Made by a program: the position numbers and the translations under genes. Below, in pieces: positions 46,832 through 60,418 of a stretch of DNA of 64,000 bases. The notes below the pieces were generated by a model. It was not told the origin of the DNA. It worked only from the letters and a program-made list of their open reading frames with translations, and made no database searches. The first letter of the stretch is position 1. Every line of letters begins with the position of its first letter. This stretch comes from Sipunculus nudus (lineage: Eukaryota; Annelida; Sipuncula; Golfingiida; Sipunculidae): contig CM049317.1 of NCBI GenBank assembly GCA_026874595.1, positions 12,346,382-12,410,381 on the forward strand, written 5' to 3'.

Positions 46832-49011
46832 TACAAAGACCCTCTGTTCACCAGTTGTTACATGTTCTGTTTTACAGGCTGATTTTACTCTACACAGCAA
46901 TGAACGAACATGGTTATTTCAACAGTTCAAAATCTTTCAGTCTGACTCACAATAAAACCGCGTTAATTAAGAGAAATTGTACCCAGCGGTGTAAAACAGT
47001 ATAATGTAAATATTTACCAACAAGAGTTCTAATAACAATGCATTATATTAAGGCGAAATATTGTGTTCGCTTTCATTATATCAACATTCATACATACATT
47101 AATTTCCAAGGAATGTACCCTTGTTGCTTATAGTCCCTATATCTTCATTGTCCTATATTTTCAGCATTTATTCCATCATAATTAATTTTCTTTGTATTTC
47201 AAAAATGTTTATATAATATATGCAACCATGACAAGATAACAGGGATTATTATATCATTTTCTGCGCATAAAGGATTAAGATTACCTTCATAGGTTTTACA
47301 TATGGAGGCCAAATCTATGCATCTTCAACCTACTTGTAGATAACTTTCAAACTTTAATCCAGTGTAAGACGACACAGTATGTACATGGTTTAGGGATTAC
47401 TAAATGTCTCACTAAGGAACCGTTAATAATCTCAGGATTGTCTTCAGTTTAACATGAGAACAGCCGAAACGGACCGAGACATTTACGAAGCATTCGGTTT
47501 CATTGCAACGAAAGTATATACGAGAGGAACATTTCATTTTAATTTCATTCATGGCCGTCTGTTTCATTTTCCTGTCCCCCTGATTCTCCAGCACTCTAAA
47601 CACACCCTTTAGCCCCTATTCGTTTTCCTGTGTTAAAGCTCTCTATGTTCGTACTGCGCATCCACAAAATAATATTTACGCTGTCCTTTTACTATTCTAA
47701 AGAAAGATCATTAAGGTAAACTATAACCATACCCTATATTTTATATATTCACAAAAACTAATGTTCACAAGAGAAAGAACTTGCTCCGGGCAGAGTCAGG
47801 GTGACAATTTACACATAGCACTAACGTTATCTGGAGTCAGTGTGTCTTCCTCCTTTTTCAGGAATTGTTCGGCATACGTAAGATCGAAATCCTGGTAAAA
47901 AAATCTGGGCTCGGTTTTTACTTAAAGACGGACCATGAGAACGGTTAGAAGAAGTGAATTTTGGGAAGTAAATCCTGATGGCCCAGATAAATATTAGTGC
48001 AATTCATTAGAAATATGAAATCGTATAACTGAATATGATACTCCTGTATCAGTTTCTTCAGTAAAGGACTTGGAGGATGATTAAATCCGTAATATTGTTT
48101 AACAAATGTTGGGAGATTTAGAGTGTAACAAATGGTTAACGTATGATTAAATATATTAACAGATGAATCAAGAGTGATTTCCACCAAATACAACTTCAGT
48201 TAGGCTGGTATTGACAAGTGGCATTGAATATGCCGACTCACTATATTCTAACACATGTTATCCGTGTTTGTTATTTATCTGTTGGTTAGTTCAGTTATTG
48301 ACACAAACACCATATGACAAGAGATCACAACAGCTGCTTGGAATTACAGGCATAGACTCATCATAACTTTTATATCTAAGACGTAACAGAGATAGATAGT
48401 TTAAGTATATATATTTATTAATATATACAAAGAATTATAAACAGGAAGGTTATATGGTTGCTGTTCTGGAGTAAAACTTCATCAAATGTGGTACCTTCGA
48501 AATGGTGGAAATTGACAATGTTGATGTTTACATTTTACAAAAACAATATGTCGTTATTTATAAAGTTCACATCAACATATCATATAATATAACGAATCTT
48601 CATTTTTGAAAAGTTTTGCTAACATGAGGTTAGTATTAGGCCGGTAGCTTCTATGGCTTCGGTGATGTTAATGTTCCTTTAATAAACATTGTCTAATAAA
48701 AACCATGATTTACACGCTAAACTCATGTTCTCCTCTTTTGATTAATGTATGATGGTTCATGTACTGTTACCAGTTCTGTTAAATCTCAGATTGCAAGGCT
48801 AGGAAAGTAACCAAACCTTTTTCATCAATTTACATATGTTTGCATTTTTATCTGTTCTGACATATCATACATTTTCTGCGATCGTACTTTTTATCATTTT
48901 AAAGACCCAAATGAAAAGCTTATCTCGTTAATACCTGATGAGGAGTGAACTTCATATTCATCGTCCAGGGGAAATATTCGTGTACATCTCAGCAACTTAA
49001 ATATGAATGTT
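46832..49011. other. Intergenic DNA with decayed paralogous blocks
   Basis: No gene. 47540-47720 resembles the blocks at 20570-20900 and 43610-43880; 48040-48220 resembles 22440-22620 (end of copy G). Other parts show nothing I recognise. Confidence 0.4.
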
Positions 49012-49262
49012 TCAATTAAGCCGTGCAAGTTCCGGGAGGTAACCGTCCCCAATTTTTACGCTAGGTTAAACACATATGTTCATCATCAGTATTCCATTTC
49101 AGGTTCGAATACATTACAGGCAGGTAGTACACAGATAAACTGGCTTACCTCACATGCCTATTATGGGTTGGTTACCTATTGACATAGCTGGTAACTATAT
49201 AAAGGAATCCCCGAAAGGCGCATCCGCTCGAAGAGATTAGACGGCTGCGGGATATAGCCATC
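49012..49262 (-). mobile_element. Degenerate SINE body
   Basis: Aligns with the non-tRNA body of the SINEs at 36.1 and 54.3 kb (GGGAGGTAACCGTCCCC, ATTCCATTTCAGGTTCG, GAATCCCCGAAAGGCGC). The tRNA-like head is missing. Confidence 0.5.
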
Positions 49263-49439
49263 GCTTAATCAAGAACATTAAAGAAACATACAAAACCACA
49301 CGTGACTGATATAGTTGAAATAACGGAGAAAGTAAACCAGAAAACTTGAAGTGGAAAAATTAACGTGTACATAAATATCTATAGTAGGTAATATCAGCTG
49401 ATTTTATCGTATATATGAATAGGACATGAATACACAGAA

Positions 49440-49500
49440 AAACAAGTTCGAACTGGCCTTCCTATAGCAGATCGTCTCCTACACCACTGAACTACCACAG
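49440..49500 (-). repeat. Decayed tRNA-like sequence
   Basis: Minus strand has an A-box-like TGGTAGTTCAGTGG and a B-box-like AGTTCGAACTT. The arms do not pair convincingly, so probably another SINE head. Confidence 0.3.
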
Positions 49501-49736
49501 ATCCAAAATCCAAAATACCTCCGTGTCTTAGAATATTTTGTCATAGACGGTAGTGTCAATATCATAACGATTCCATAAACGGCCATTGTCACAGGTATGA
49601 TTCAGCCGTGAGGTGATTTTACCTTGAAGGCTTGATTGGCACATGGAGTTCTAAATAGTTTAATGTATGAAACTATAACTTTAATTTCATTCGTATAAGT
49701 CAACATTAATAGCGTTTTATACTAACCGCCTGTATT

Positions 49737-50397
49737 TAATAGCATTTGGCAGATGAACCCGTTTGTTGTCAATGCATGGGGACGAGGCATGGCCATCCAA
49801 AGTGATGTTATACGCCCAACAATCTTCGTTTCCCGCAAACTTCTTACTACTGGCTGTCCCAGTTGTAAGAAGTCACTAAAACAGGTTAACTAATAATAAC
49901 TTGTTGTGTTTGGCAAAGTTTCAATAGTGATGTATGAAGCTACTCCATTTGGCAATAAAAAATAATGGTATATCAACAGACCCCAGTTGTTTGTTTCTTT
50001 GGAATGCCATGTTATCACCGAGTTTAGACAAGTCTTTTAACACATGGTTTTCACCTGTGGAGATTGGAATTACAGTTTAGCATGTCACCTGAAAAAATAA
50101 TTACATTTCTGCTTGAATGATAAAATGGTGTTATCTGATTAAAGAATAGAAAAAATTCAAACTGGTATCCTTGAAAATTAAATGACAGATAACTTAACAC
50201 TTAACATAAGACTGAATAGACTTGCTTATGATTCGATTATATTAATAGAAATGCTATAATAGTCCTCCCAAAGTTAATTAAGAAAATACCTTGGCAGATA
50301 TATTTCTTCTGTTTTGATCAGGCTCTAGCATGTATTTGTTTGTCGTGTAAGAAACCGCAGAATATTCCATCGGGAATCGTTGAGGCAACGCGGTCAT
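49737..50397 (-). pseudogene. Copy E: internal fragment of a B-like lectin receptor
   Basis: Relics of CTLD2-C (49737-49875, early TAG and a local insertion; KKFAGNEDCWAYNIT is still readable), CTLD2-N (about 49985-50090, mostly deleted) and CTLD1-C (50290-50397, splice sites kept, in-frame TGA where GNC should be). No signal, stalk, membrane or tail exon is nearby. Confidence 0.7.
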
Positions 50398-50986
50398 CTA
50401 GCTGAAATCCTATATACAGTACAAACCTTGTTCGTAATTGTCTTTGGTAAGCATTTGACATGCTATGGGACACACACTACGTCTTATGGAAATATTTGCC
50501 TTAGTTTATGCAATTATAAATTTGTAAGTCATATTGTCACATCCTCATGATCCAAGTAGTTGCAATAGATTGCATCTAGCACTGAGATTCATGCTGATAG
50601 ACAAATAGCCGGGCCGATTAATTCTAACAGTTGGTGCCAGTTTTATTTACTATTTTACAAGATATCAGCTTTTATTTTATTTTATTTATCTGCTTGCCTA
50701 CGCTCAAGTTAATAATATTTGAATTTGTTATCAATTATGAAAGATTTTTTTTTTAATCTACAGTTATATTTGTCCGATAACTGTACGGTTTTGTAGGAGG
50801 ATATCACTGCACCACCAAGCAAGAAACTATATCTATATTTAATTGCTTATAAATCTCTCAGTTCTTATTCATGGGAAAAACACGCAAATGAAAAGCAATA
50901 AATAAAATAGCTTTAAGATGCCTAATTTCAATATTTACTAATATTGCGAGGTTGTTCTTTGCGACAAACTGAGGTCCAGTCTCAGA

Positions 50987-51000
50987 CCGATAGATGGCAG
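50987..51000 (+). promoter_or_regulatory. CTCF-like motif near copy E
   Basis: CCGATAGATGGCAG, 12 of 14 matches to the CTCF core, in a block resembling 19190-19260 and 42140-42210. Confidence 0.3.
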
Positions 51001-53010
51001 AAGCATAGATCCAGTCAAAAAGCACTGACTGAAAGTTTCAGAGCAATGATCAGACAAGCAGAATAGATTATTAATTACTAACTGTATTATGGAGGATGTA
51101 TATCAGCGCCCTTCAAATACATATAACATTTCTAAAAGCACTGTGAAATAAAAAAAATACATTATTCTCATAATAAAATACTGGGTACCTATGATGCTTG
51201 TCGGTATCTGATTTCTAGGAAATAACTTTAAAATAACTTTAAAAGAGAGATTGTACATCGAATTCCATAATTTTGGAAATATACTTGAAAGAAATACTAG
51301 CTGTATTTGTAGTTTAAATAACGGGACCTGTTTGCGTTGGCAACAACTCCTTCAGTGACTGACTGAAGATTGTATTGTATAAATTTATCAAAGTACAAGA
51401 TTGACAGTGGGATAAATTATTCCACGTATACATACTGTGAGTTAAGTTGTTCATGGAAAGATGGCGTTCAATGTACTGACATACAAAATGCGAACAGATT
51501 TTGTCGGTTGGCCCGATGACTTAACTAACACATGAAATGCGAACATTTGCGGTTATGCACGCTTAGACAATAACTACGCCATTTGTCGATTAATTTTAAT
51601 ACTAACGCAAAACATCACAGACAAACACAACAGGTGCTGAGCCAGAAAGTTATGACAGGATCCGGTAGGATGAAACATACAGTTAACATAGTGGAAAAAA
51701 TCAGACACAGTAAATATCTATGAATATTCATTTATTCAAATATAAACTAGATTTAATTACATATTGTTGTTTTGCTTATTTTAATAAATTTTTGTCACAA
51801 CTTCAAAAAATTTTCATAAAATTGGTAAAGCCTTTATTCGTCATCATAGTGCAGTTCACCCTTATACATCAATATCCATCTCAAATTAGTAATTACATCA
51901 ATATAAATCTTAATCTTGCACCACGAGAAGAACACAGATGGCGCCACCGCAAGTATCAGGTGGCGCCAAAGAGAATTAATTAAAACGTTTGTCGTGTGAC
52001 TCCAATTATGGAATGCTCAAATGGAGTAATATATTGTATATGAGTAAGTAGTTGTTCTAATCACAACATTAACATATTATCGTATACAAATAATACAACG
52101 AAACTTGAAAGGTTACATGGAGGGAACACAAGGTTTGTCCCTAGTCAATAGCCAGAAGAAGGGGGCAAGGGGTATTGACCTTTGTACGGCTTTTCCGTTA
52201 GTCCCTCTGGGATGGAACCCCTTTTCCAAATTCTTTAATCTGTCCCTGCTGTTATTCTTTTGATTATCTCCATAGTCATTCCGTATTCACTGCCATCTAC
52301 AAAAAATTGTTCCTGTCGTTCAAACAATGGGCGCTTGAGTCCTAACAGGTGAGGCCTGTTGCGCTAATAAGAACTAGTGCATTTCAGACCTATAACCTTA
52401 TCTCAACTTACAATTATTAGCATTTATTTTCACTACAGGACTGGAATGCCGCTCTGTTGTTCTGATTATTATCCGTATCTTGGATTGAAAATGCAAGTGC
52501 ACATTACAACCAAACAGAATAAAATATATAGGAACACCAAGAATAATATTTCAGACCTCGTTCCATATTACCAATATACGTTATTATATTCTCGGTCGGT
52601 CATTATATTAACACTCATCACGGACAACGTTCGCCTTCAAAACCTTAGTTTATAACAGGTATATCAGATAACACTGGTAGACATTTAGTGATCGGTAAAC
52701 ACAATGTAGGTTTGAAGCGCCTGTATTTAAACAGTAATTTACCTTTTACAGAGAGAGTTGTACCTTGATTCATCTGTGGTGATAAAACTCATAGCGTTGG
52801 CGGAAAATCTCAAATGGCGTAGTATGGCTGAAATTGTGATTGTTATGTCGTAAACAGGTTGATGAATATGTAACATAATATGCTTACAACTCTCTATACA
52901 CTTACCACACAGTGGAAAGTGTCAAAAATACGTTATACCGTTTCGAAGTTATATCAGAACCGAATAAACAAAAATTTTAACATATATTCTCTGTTATGTT
53001 TTCTTAGCTA

Positions 53011-53015
<5 letters not shown>
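51001..53015. other. Intergenic DNA with old paralogous blocks
   Basis: 51610-51700 and 52070-52330 resemble 8560-9060 and 30850-31100. No conserved coding frame. I see no gene. Confidence 0.4.

Positions 53016-53058
<43 letters not shown>
53016..53058. repeat. (AT)n microsatellite
   Basis: TA run directly abutting the 5' edge of the LINE fragment. Confidence 0.95.
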
Positions 53059-53059
<1 letters not shown>

Positions 53060-53061
<2 letters not shown>

Positions 53062-54838
53062 GAGTGTCAGCGCTGCAGGCGGATTCATCGGACCTTCAGC
53101 CCAAAATCACAACGCACCATCCATTAAGTCACAACGCTCCGCATATAATGTTATCGACATGGTAGTACACTGTTTGACACTGTTGATCACTATCTGTTGT
53201 TAAACAGGTTAAGATTTATATACGGTATGAATGGGAATGTGCTGTCTTGGATACAATCATACATGAATGTTGTTTTAGTAGTGGGTGTAACATCAGGAAA
53301 GGCAGACTTATTCTGTGGTGTTCTTCAGGGGTCTATACTGGGACCGGTACCATATAATTTGTACACAGCCCCTGTAGGAGATATATGTAGGGAATATAAT
53401 GTTAGTTTTATGTGTTATGCTGTTGACACACAATTATATATGTCATTTAAATCAGGATCACAAATGAGTAGGAATAATTTTATCAGGAAATTAGAAAAAA
53501 AAATGTGTTTGGAACATCACACTCTGGATCAGGACATATTTGTAAAAACTAATTTGGATTATTAGATTGAATTGTTTTTTGGTACACAACAGCAGTTAAA
53601 TAAAATTGGTGATCTTGAAGTTCTGATAGGTGAAGATAACAGCACAGCAAAACCTGCAACGAGAAAGTTATGATACTACATGGACAGATAAATGAAACGC
53701 AGGGAACATTTGAGCAAACTTTGTTGTTCTTCTTAGCTGACTGAAAAAAAAAATATTAACAGGGTTAAACAGTCATTAACAATAGAAACTATTTAATATT
53801 TTAATTCAAGGGTTAGTTGTTGGCCGCCTGGATTACTGCAACAGCCCTTTGCTTGGTGCACATGAATATTTTATATCAAAACTACAGTTGATTCAGAATA
53901 TGGCAGCCCGTACAGTGTGTGGCCTTAGAAAGTACGAGGTAATCTCTCGTGTGCTTCAAGATTTTCACTTTCTTAAAATAAGAGAAAAAATCTGTTATAA
54001 ATATCTTTTGTTTGTTTATCAGTGTGTCAATAGGTCAGACCCAGTATATTTGCAATCATTTTAGAAAACTGAGCATATGAGAGCTTTTATCATAGAGTAA
54101 TAACAACTGCAAGTTCGAAAAGCTAAATTGGAGCAGGTTAGGCTATCATCTTTTGCACATGCAGGTCTCCAACATTAATTACCAACATTTGTGAAGAATA
54201 GTCAATCTCTCAATAGTTTTAAATCCAGATTTAAATCATTTTAATGCTGCAAATTATATTATATTGATTTTAGTTGATAGGACCTTAATTTATCATGTTA
54301 GACATACTATTTTTTTAAGATTTTTTTTGGTGGAGCTAACCGCCTCCATTTTTTAATCCTTTGCTTAAATAAGTATATGTTCCATTCCGGTTCCGGACTA
54401 CGTGACAGGGACTTATATCCGATTTTTCCTGGCGTCAACCAGGTTCGGTATACCACTACTGCCTGTCCTGGGTGTGTGTCGTCCCCATGATTGGGTCATA
54501 ACACTGAGGAACCCCCGAAAGGAGCGCTCGTTTGTGAGTGAAACATGACTAATGGCACAGTCTTCCCATTAAGCCTGCAGAGCGCTCACCCTGGGCGGGG
54601 GTCGACCGTGAAATATTTCACCGCCTCGGTTAAGATTCGAACTCAAGATCTCCCGGCTTTGAGTCCGGCGCTCTACCCCTGAGCCACAGAAGCCGGTCCT
54701 GTTATTCATACTATGCTTTACTGCTGTAAAGCTCTAATAATTAAATATTATGATAATATTTTGATGTGTTATGCGCTTTTGATATGTTATGTATTCATTA
54801 TAAGAAACGCTATATAAATAAATTATCATTATTATTAT
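53060..54838 (+). mobile_element. 5'-truncated CR1/L2-like LINE, interrupted by a SINE
   Basis: Reverse transcriptase fragment (about 53170-53465) with FDTVDH, LLNRLRF..GNVLSWIQSYM, GVLQGSILGPV and YAVDTQLY. The last is a mutated YADD catalytic box. The C-terminal region at 53830-54065 reads LDYCNS, KLQLIQNMAARTVCGLRKY and KICYKYLLFVYQC. The 3' end has GCGCTTTTGATATG...ACGCTATATAAATAAATT and a (ATT)n tail at about 54820-54838. A SINE lies at 54313-54694. Frameshifts and the lost Asp show it is dead. Confidence 0.8.
54313..54694 (-). mobile_element. tRNA-derived SINE nested in the LINE
   Basis: Head at about 54622-54694: A box GTGGCTCAGGGGTAGAG, B box GAGTTCGAATC. The body matches 36.1-36.5 kb and ends in CTCCACC plus an A-rich tail. 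The best-preserved copy in the window. Opposite orientation to the LINE. Confidence 0.8.
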
Positions 54839-55051
54839 TTATTAAAAGTAGTAGTACAAAATACTTCGTAAAAATACCGTAACTTTTTTTTCATGTGAAT
54901 CAAACTTCCCTGTTATCAAATGACGATATGCCGTCTTTACATTTATGACCATTATAACGTGTGAATCAGCGTATATTTTTTATCGTACATAATTACATTT
55001 GCACATCTATTTTTGTAAAGGTTTTAATGTTAAAGTAATTTAGATACTAAC

Positions 55052-56165
55052 CGTCTTGTCCAGCTGGTACCTGGCAGATGTATGGTATACGACCCGACGC
55101 AGTGTTATAAGCTCCAAAGTCTTCAGCGCCTGCAAACTGGCTGTCCGGATAGTAAGTCACTGAAACATGTGAATCAGACAATTATCAACAATACACTGAA
55201 TTTAAATGATGACTTATACAAATTTTTTTATAAATTTATTTGATATTGTAATAAGATATAATTTCCCATACCTGAGTGGTTCGCCTTGTCGGAGAGCCAT
55301 GCTAAACGACTCTACCCTATCCGGCAACCGTCAGATGAATCACGAAGTAGAGATATTTTTCTCAGAGCAAGGGTTATATTCTGACTTTGTACTCCTTGTC
55401 GTATCAGATTAAACATATCTTGAGTTAAATACATGTTGGTTATTCGGTCAGATTCCGAAATTTAGAAAAAGTAACCTCATAAAGTAAATAGCCATGTTCA
55501 TATGCCGCCATCGGTATAATATTATTATAGATCATGAAGATGGGCCCCGGTGACTTTTTCATCACATTTATATAAATAAGAAGGCAAAACCCATACGAGA
55601 CAAAACCCCAAGCGACCTATTCCTGAAAACGTTAAAATATAAATTATTATTCGTTAAAAGTTCCAGTCATATTAAAATAGATTTATTTAAGTTATACAAT
55701 ACATTAAGCCGAAAATAATCTGAAGCTTTATTGTTTGATCTTCCTTTTTTTTAAAGCGTGTCGAGTTGGCCTGTGCACGGATCAGTCACGGATCAGCAAC
55801 CTTCTCCTTCCTTAAATAAAATCTGGCTTTGCATTTCCTTTAATCAACCGTTGCTATAATCAAATATCCCTAATATACCACACACCTTTTTTGTAATTTA
55901 TTTAGTGTCATATGATCCGAAGGGAGAATTTAAGTCACTAACACTTGCATATCACTTAACACTTATAAGCTTTACTTGCAACCACCACCATTATTATTTA
56001 TTTTTAATTTTCCAGTTAAGGTCATGCATTAACCTAATAATGACTGTAGAGTTCAGGTAGTTCCTCCCGTTCTTCTTTGGACAGGGGAGGCTGTTGAAGC
56101 CATAAGCCTTTATCTCTGCAATATTTAACTGCGCCTTCCCATGTTTGCGTTTGAATATCTGAGTT
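55052..56165 (-). pseudogene. Copy F: fragmentary lectin receptor copy, A-like CTLD1
   Basis: CTLD2-C exon (55052-55159) keeps splice sites and frame, with YYPDSQFAGAEDFGAY, but has lost about ten residues containing a cysteine and has EDC changed to EDF. CTLD2-N relic (55272 to about 55400) has TAG in the GRLTW motif. CTLD1-N relic at about 56010-56165 resembles copy A. No signal, stalk or tail is seen. Confidence 0.68.
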
Positions 56166-59100
56166 TACAGAAAAAAGTATCATCTAAGAAAAGGGCATTA
56201 AGGGTTGTATTAGGACACTACTGTGCGAGTTTTAAAAGCTGTAATCCTGAGAAGGTTGAAGGCAAGCAAGGAATTTTTATTGAATGGCATTGAATGGAAT
56301 GACAAATACAACGAGCTATTGTCGAAGTAGCTACGAATATTATTGACAAAGTTATCGAGCATAAATGATATTCCATACTTTTCGTGACTTTAACCTTGAC
56401 GATGATGGAATGTTGACCAAAAACAAGAGGCTACCAAAAATGTTGGTTTCAAATAAAACCATGTTGGTTTCAGGTTGATTGCTACATAATTGTGGCCAGT
56501 AGACCGGGGACGAAGAATAAAAAAAACCTAGACGACCATAGGTCGAGCGCTTGCAGAAAATTGAAATAGGAAAGACAGGGAGAATCGGGAATGCAAAGAC
56601 TAATAAAATGAGCTATAGTTTGTGAAGATTGGACAATTTTGGACGACGTTATTAGCAAAATAATAAATTTAAGGAGACCTTGCCCTTGACCTTTGACTAA
56701 TAATAAAACCAATAGACTTGTAGGAGTCTCGCTTTTCTCTTTCAACTCTATAATTTTGAGAGCAATTGCTAGTGATTTGTGTCCTGTAGAGCGGAAAAGA
56801 TTAAAACCTTGTTATATCCCGTTTAACGAGATTCCCCAAAATTTTGAATAAAGTCCAGTAAAACGGATCAAAAGGTGCTTGAAGACCTTTCTTGCTTTAA
56901 ATGTGACAACAATAAATGAGACCCCGTATATTGTAATATCATGAATTTTCCTAAAAAAAATTATGCATAACCATGGTTACATCAGATTTAGACAGCTACA
57001 CATCAAAAGAAAGGCCATGGAATGGTCAATAAATGAGCAACAGCTAATGCGGCTACGATTAATTTTGATGAAGATATGAAAAAAAAACTATTTTGTAGTT
57101 TTTAAATGAACTTGATCTTAACCCTTAAATAATTAACCCTGTAAGACATCAGATATCCAAGAACTTTAGATATTCTATAAACAGTATAACATTCAGAGGG
57201 ATTGTTTATAAAATCCGGACTGCGGGAAGCCATATGTCAGACAGACATACTGACACACTGACACCGAGATGACTAGACCATCCACTGCGAAAAGAATAGA
57301 GGGACAGATTGAGCTATTTTTTAGCTAAGTTTTATGGTTTTGGAGATATTGTCAAAAAGTGATATCTTGTAGTGTTTGGAGTGCAGCGCCCCTAGGAGCT
57401 ATTAACCGAAAATGAAAAATAACTAATAAGATATAAGTGTAAGACATATAATGTACCAGTTTCCAAAGAATTTCTGCAAAACTGTGTCCTGTAGTATGTT
57501 ATATGTAAGACACAAGAACCAAGCAAAATTTAGGACAGATACTAACACACTGACACATCCGAGATGACAGTGTACTTCATCCTTTAAGAAGGCATTGAGC
57601 ACTAGTTTATGTAGCTAAGGTTTATAGATTTTGTTGAATGGTTAAAAAAATATATATTGTAGTGTTTTAAATGCAACGCCCCCTAGCGGTTATTTTCCGA
57701 AAATTAAATCTGTTTTGATAAATAAGTCTAATACATAAGATGTCCTAGTTTCTAGGGATTTCTGCAAAACTGTGGCCTGTTAAATGATTTATGTACGGCA
57801 CAAGAACCAGCAAGCAGGCGAAATAGAGGACAACTGACAAACAGAAAGACACACTGACACATCGGAGATGACATTTGATCGCATGGAGAAAGCCTAAGGG
57901 GAAAAAATGAGTTAGCGTTTGTGTAGATAGGACAATTATGGACGAAATTATGGACAAAATATAATTTTGACGTTTTATGATGATCTGGACCTTTGACCTT
58001 TTTTGACCTTTTTTGGATTTAAATCAATCCTGTATGTATCAGACCGATTGCTACAATATTATTACAGTAGAGTGGGAACAAACACACAAACAAAAGACCT
58101 ACGCAACTAACCAATTTTTTCCAAGCAAAAATAAAACTAAACGACTAGGGGTCAAACGCTTGCCGGAAGGGGAAACATGGAGGTTTAGTCAGCAGTTGCT
58201 TAGAATAATGACAAAAGAGAGATGAATATAATGAGATTTTTATGAGAGTTTATGCGGCTATTATAATTTTTGTTGAATATATGAGAAAAAGGTGATGTAG
58301 AGATGCTTTGATGACCTTGACATATCACAAAACTCATGACATGTGGAGGAATTGTTGGCTTACTCAATCAGCTTCAAAGGAATTGATACAAACTAATATC
58401 AGACAACAGAACAACATAGTAGACAAAATTGACAACAACAGACGAACAGACAGACATAAAGGCAAACTGACACAAGGTCATTGACCCAACCATTGGACAG
58501 GAAAGACAAACAAAAAGAGGCAAGATTGAGATGGAAATGACCATTTTTGATCAAGATATAAAAATTTAACGATTATGAGTTTTTTTATGACCTTGCCATG
58601 GACCGATTTTACAATAAACCACAAGCTTTATAATTAGATGAGATATAGTGAAGTGGTAAGTTTCAAAGCAATTGTTTCAAAATCGTGGCCTGTACTGTAA
58701 TAAATGTAAGACAGAACAACAAGGCCGTTAACGAAATTGACAACAACAGAGGAACAGACAAACATACTGACAAGGTGACACAAGGTCAACAAACGTTGAT
58801 CATACCCCGATGATATGTTGAATGGAAAGACCAAACAAAATGAGGTAAGAATGCGGTTGAGACGACCATTTTTTTTTAAATTTATGAAAAAAAAATAAAG
58901 TTTTTGGTTTTTTCAATGACCTAAACCTTTGACTTATATTTTCCTGAAAAAAAGGTACTTAAAAGTGTAGTTTTCCATTACCTCTCTTATTTTCAAGTTG
59001 ATTGCTGCAAATATATGGCCACGATAGTGCGGACTAACAAACTAGACAACCTGCGGTTGAACGCTTGCTGGCAGGCAAAATGTGGAAATGAAATGGAATG

Positions 59101-59211
59101 CAGGAATTCGAGGTAAAGAAAACCCAAACACATTTAGGCAAAGTTGAAATTGATACGACCATTTTCGACCAAGTTATGAGTAAATGATGATTTTTAGGTT
59201 TTTGATGACCT

Positions 59212-59223
59212 TGACCTTTGACC
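59212..59223 (-). promoter_or_regulatory. DR1-type nuclear-receptor motif
   Basis: The minus strand reads GGTCAAAGGTCA, two AGGTCA-like half-sites one base apart. Identical cores occur at 59527-59538, 60053-60064, 61139-61150 and 61609-61620, and a one-mismatch version at 56687-56698. Repeat-borne; function unproven. Confidence 0.4.
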
Positions 59224-60402
59224 AATTTTTACCAAAAACTAAATACTTCCATACTTATATAAAATACACTAAAATGATAAGTTTGAAAGCAATTGCTTTA
59301 GAATTGTGAACTAGAGTGTGCTAAACGTCAGAGAGAACAACAAGGCCGTTGGCGAAATTGAAATCAACTGCGGAACAGCCAGACATACTTACAAGGTGAC
59401 ATAGGTGATTAGACCATATTATGAAGAATGGAAAGAAAAAAAATGAGGAAAGAATGAGGTATATACGACCATTTTTACCAAGTTATGAGGAAATAAGGAA
59501 TTTGAGGTTTTGTTTATTCTTTGCCTTGACCTTTGACCGATTATCACCTTAGTGATCTTTTCAGAGCTATTGCTTCAAAATTGTGGCCTGTGGTGTGCTA
59601 AATGTCAGACTGAACATCAAGGCCGTTGACGAAATTGATAACAACCGGCGTAGAGACTGACATACTGACAAGGTGACACAAGGTCAACAAAGGTTGATCA
59701 GACCATAATGTGGGGAATGAAAAGACGAAAAGAACGAGGTAAGAATGAAGTTGGTACCACCATTTTTTACCAAATTATGAGAAAATAACGAATTTGAGGT
59801 TTTTTATGACTTGACCTTTGACTATCACCTAATACCAAAAACTCCCATATTTTGATGACCTTAACTGAATTGATCAGTGTCTAAACAACTGTTTAAAAAT
59901 TGTGGCCTGTATAGTGTGCTAAATGTCAGACAGAACAACAAGGTCGTTGACTGACAAGGGGAAGATGAACAAACGACGTAAGAATGACGTTGATTCGACA
60001 TTTCTTGGCCAAGTTATGAGGGATATAAAATTTCGAGATTTTTCGATGACCTTGACCTTTGACCCATATTAACAGAAAACAAAAGTCAACCTAGAATTTA
60101 GGTATTTTTCATCTATTTCGGTATCAAGGTGATAACTGCGAAATTGCGGACAGGAGATGGCAGACAACAAACAGATTAGACAAGCTTTTTTAACGGAGGT
60201 TTTAACAAGAGGTTCAACGCTTGCCGGAAGACAGAACGTGGAAATGAAAAGTTTAAAGAAACAATCATCGTATGTTCTTATGGAAAACAAAAGTTTGTGT
60301 AAGAAGAAGGTGTCAGAAAACAAAGCTATAGTTTAGGTAGGTAAGGTTAATATTGTTGGAGATATGACGAAAAAAAATGATATGTTGTGGTGTGAATGGT
60401 GC

Positions 60403-60418
60403 CGCGCCCCCTAGCGGC
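60403..60418 (-). promoter_or_regulatory. CTCF-like GC core in the repeat region
   Basis: Plus strand CGCGCCCCCTAGCGGC; the reverse complement, GCCGCTAGGGGGCGCG, is close to the consensus CCASYAGRKGGCRS. Relatives at 57677-57689, 62045-62056 and 62905-62918. Confidence 0.35.
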
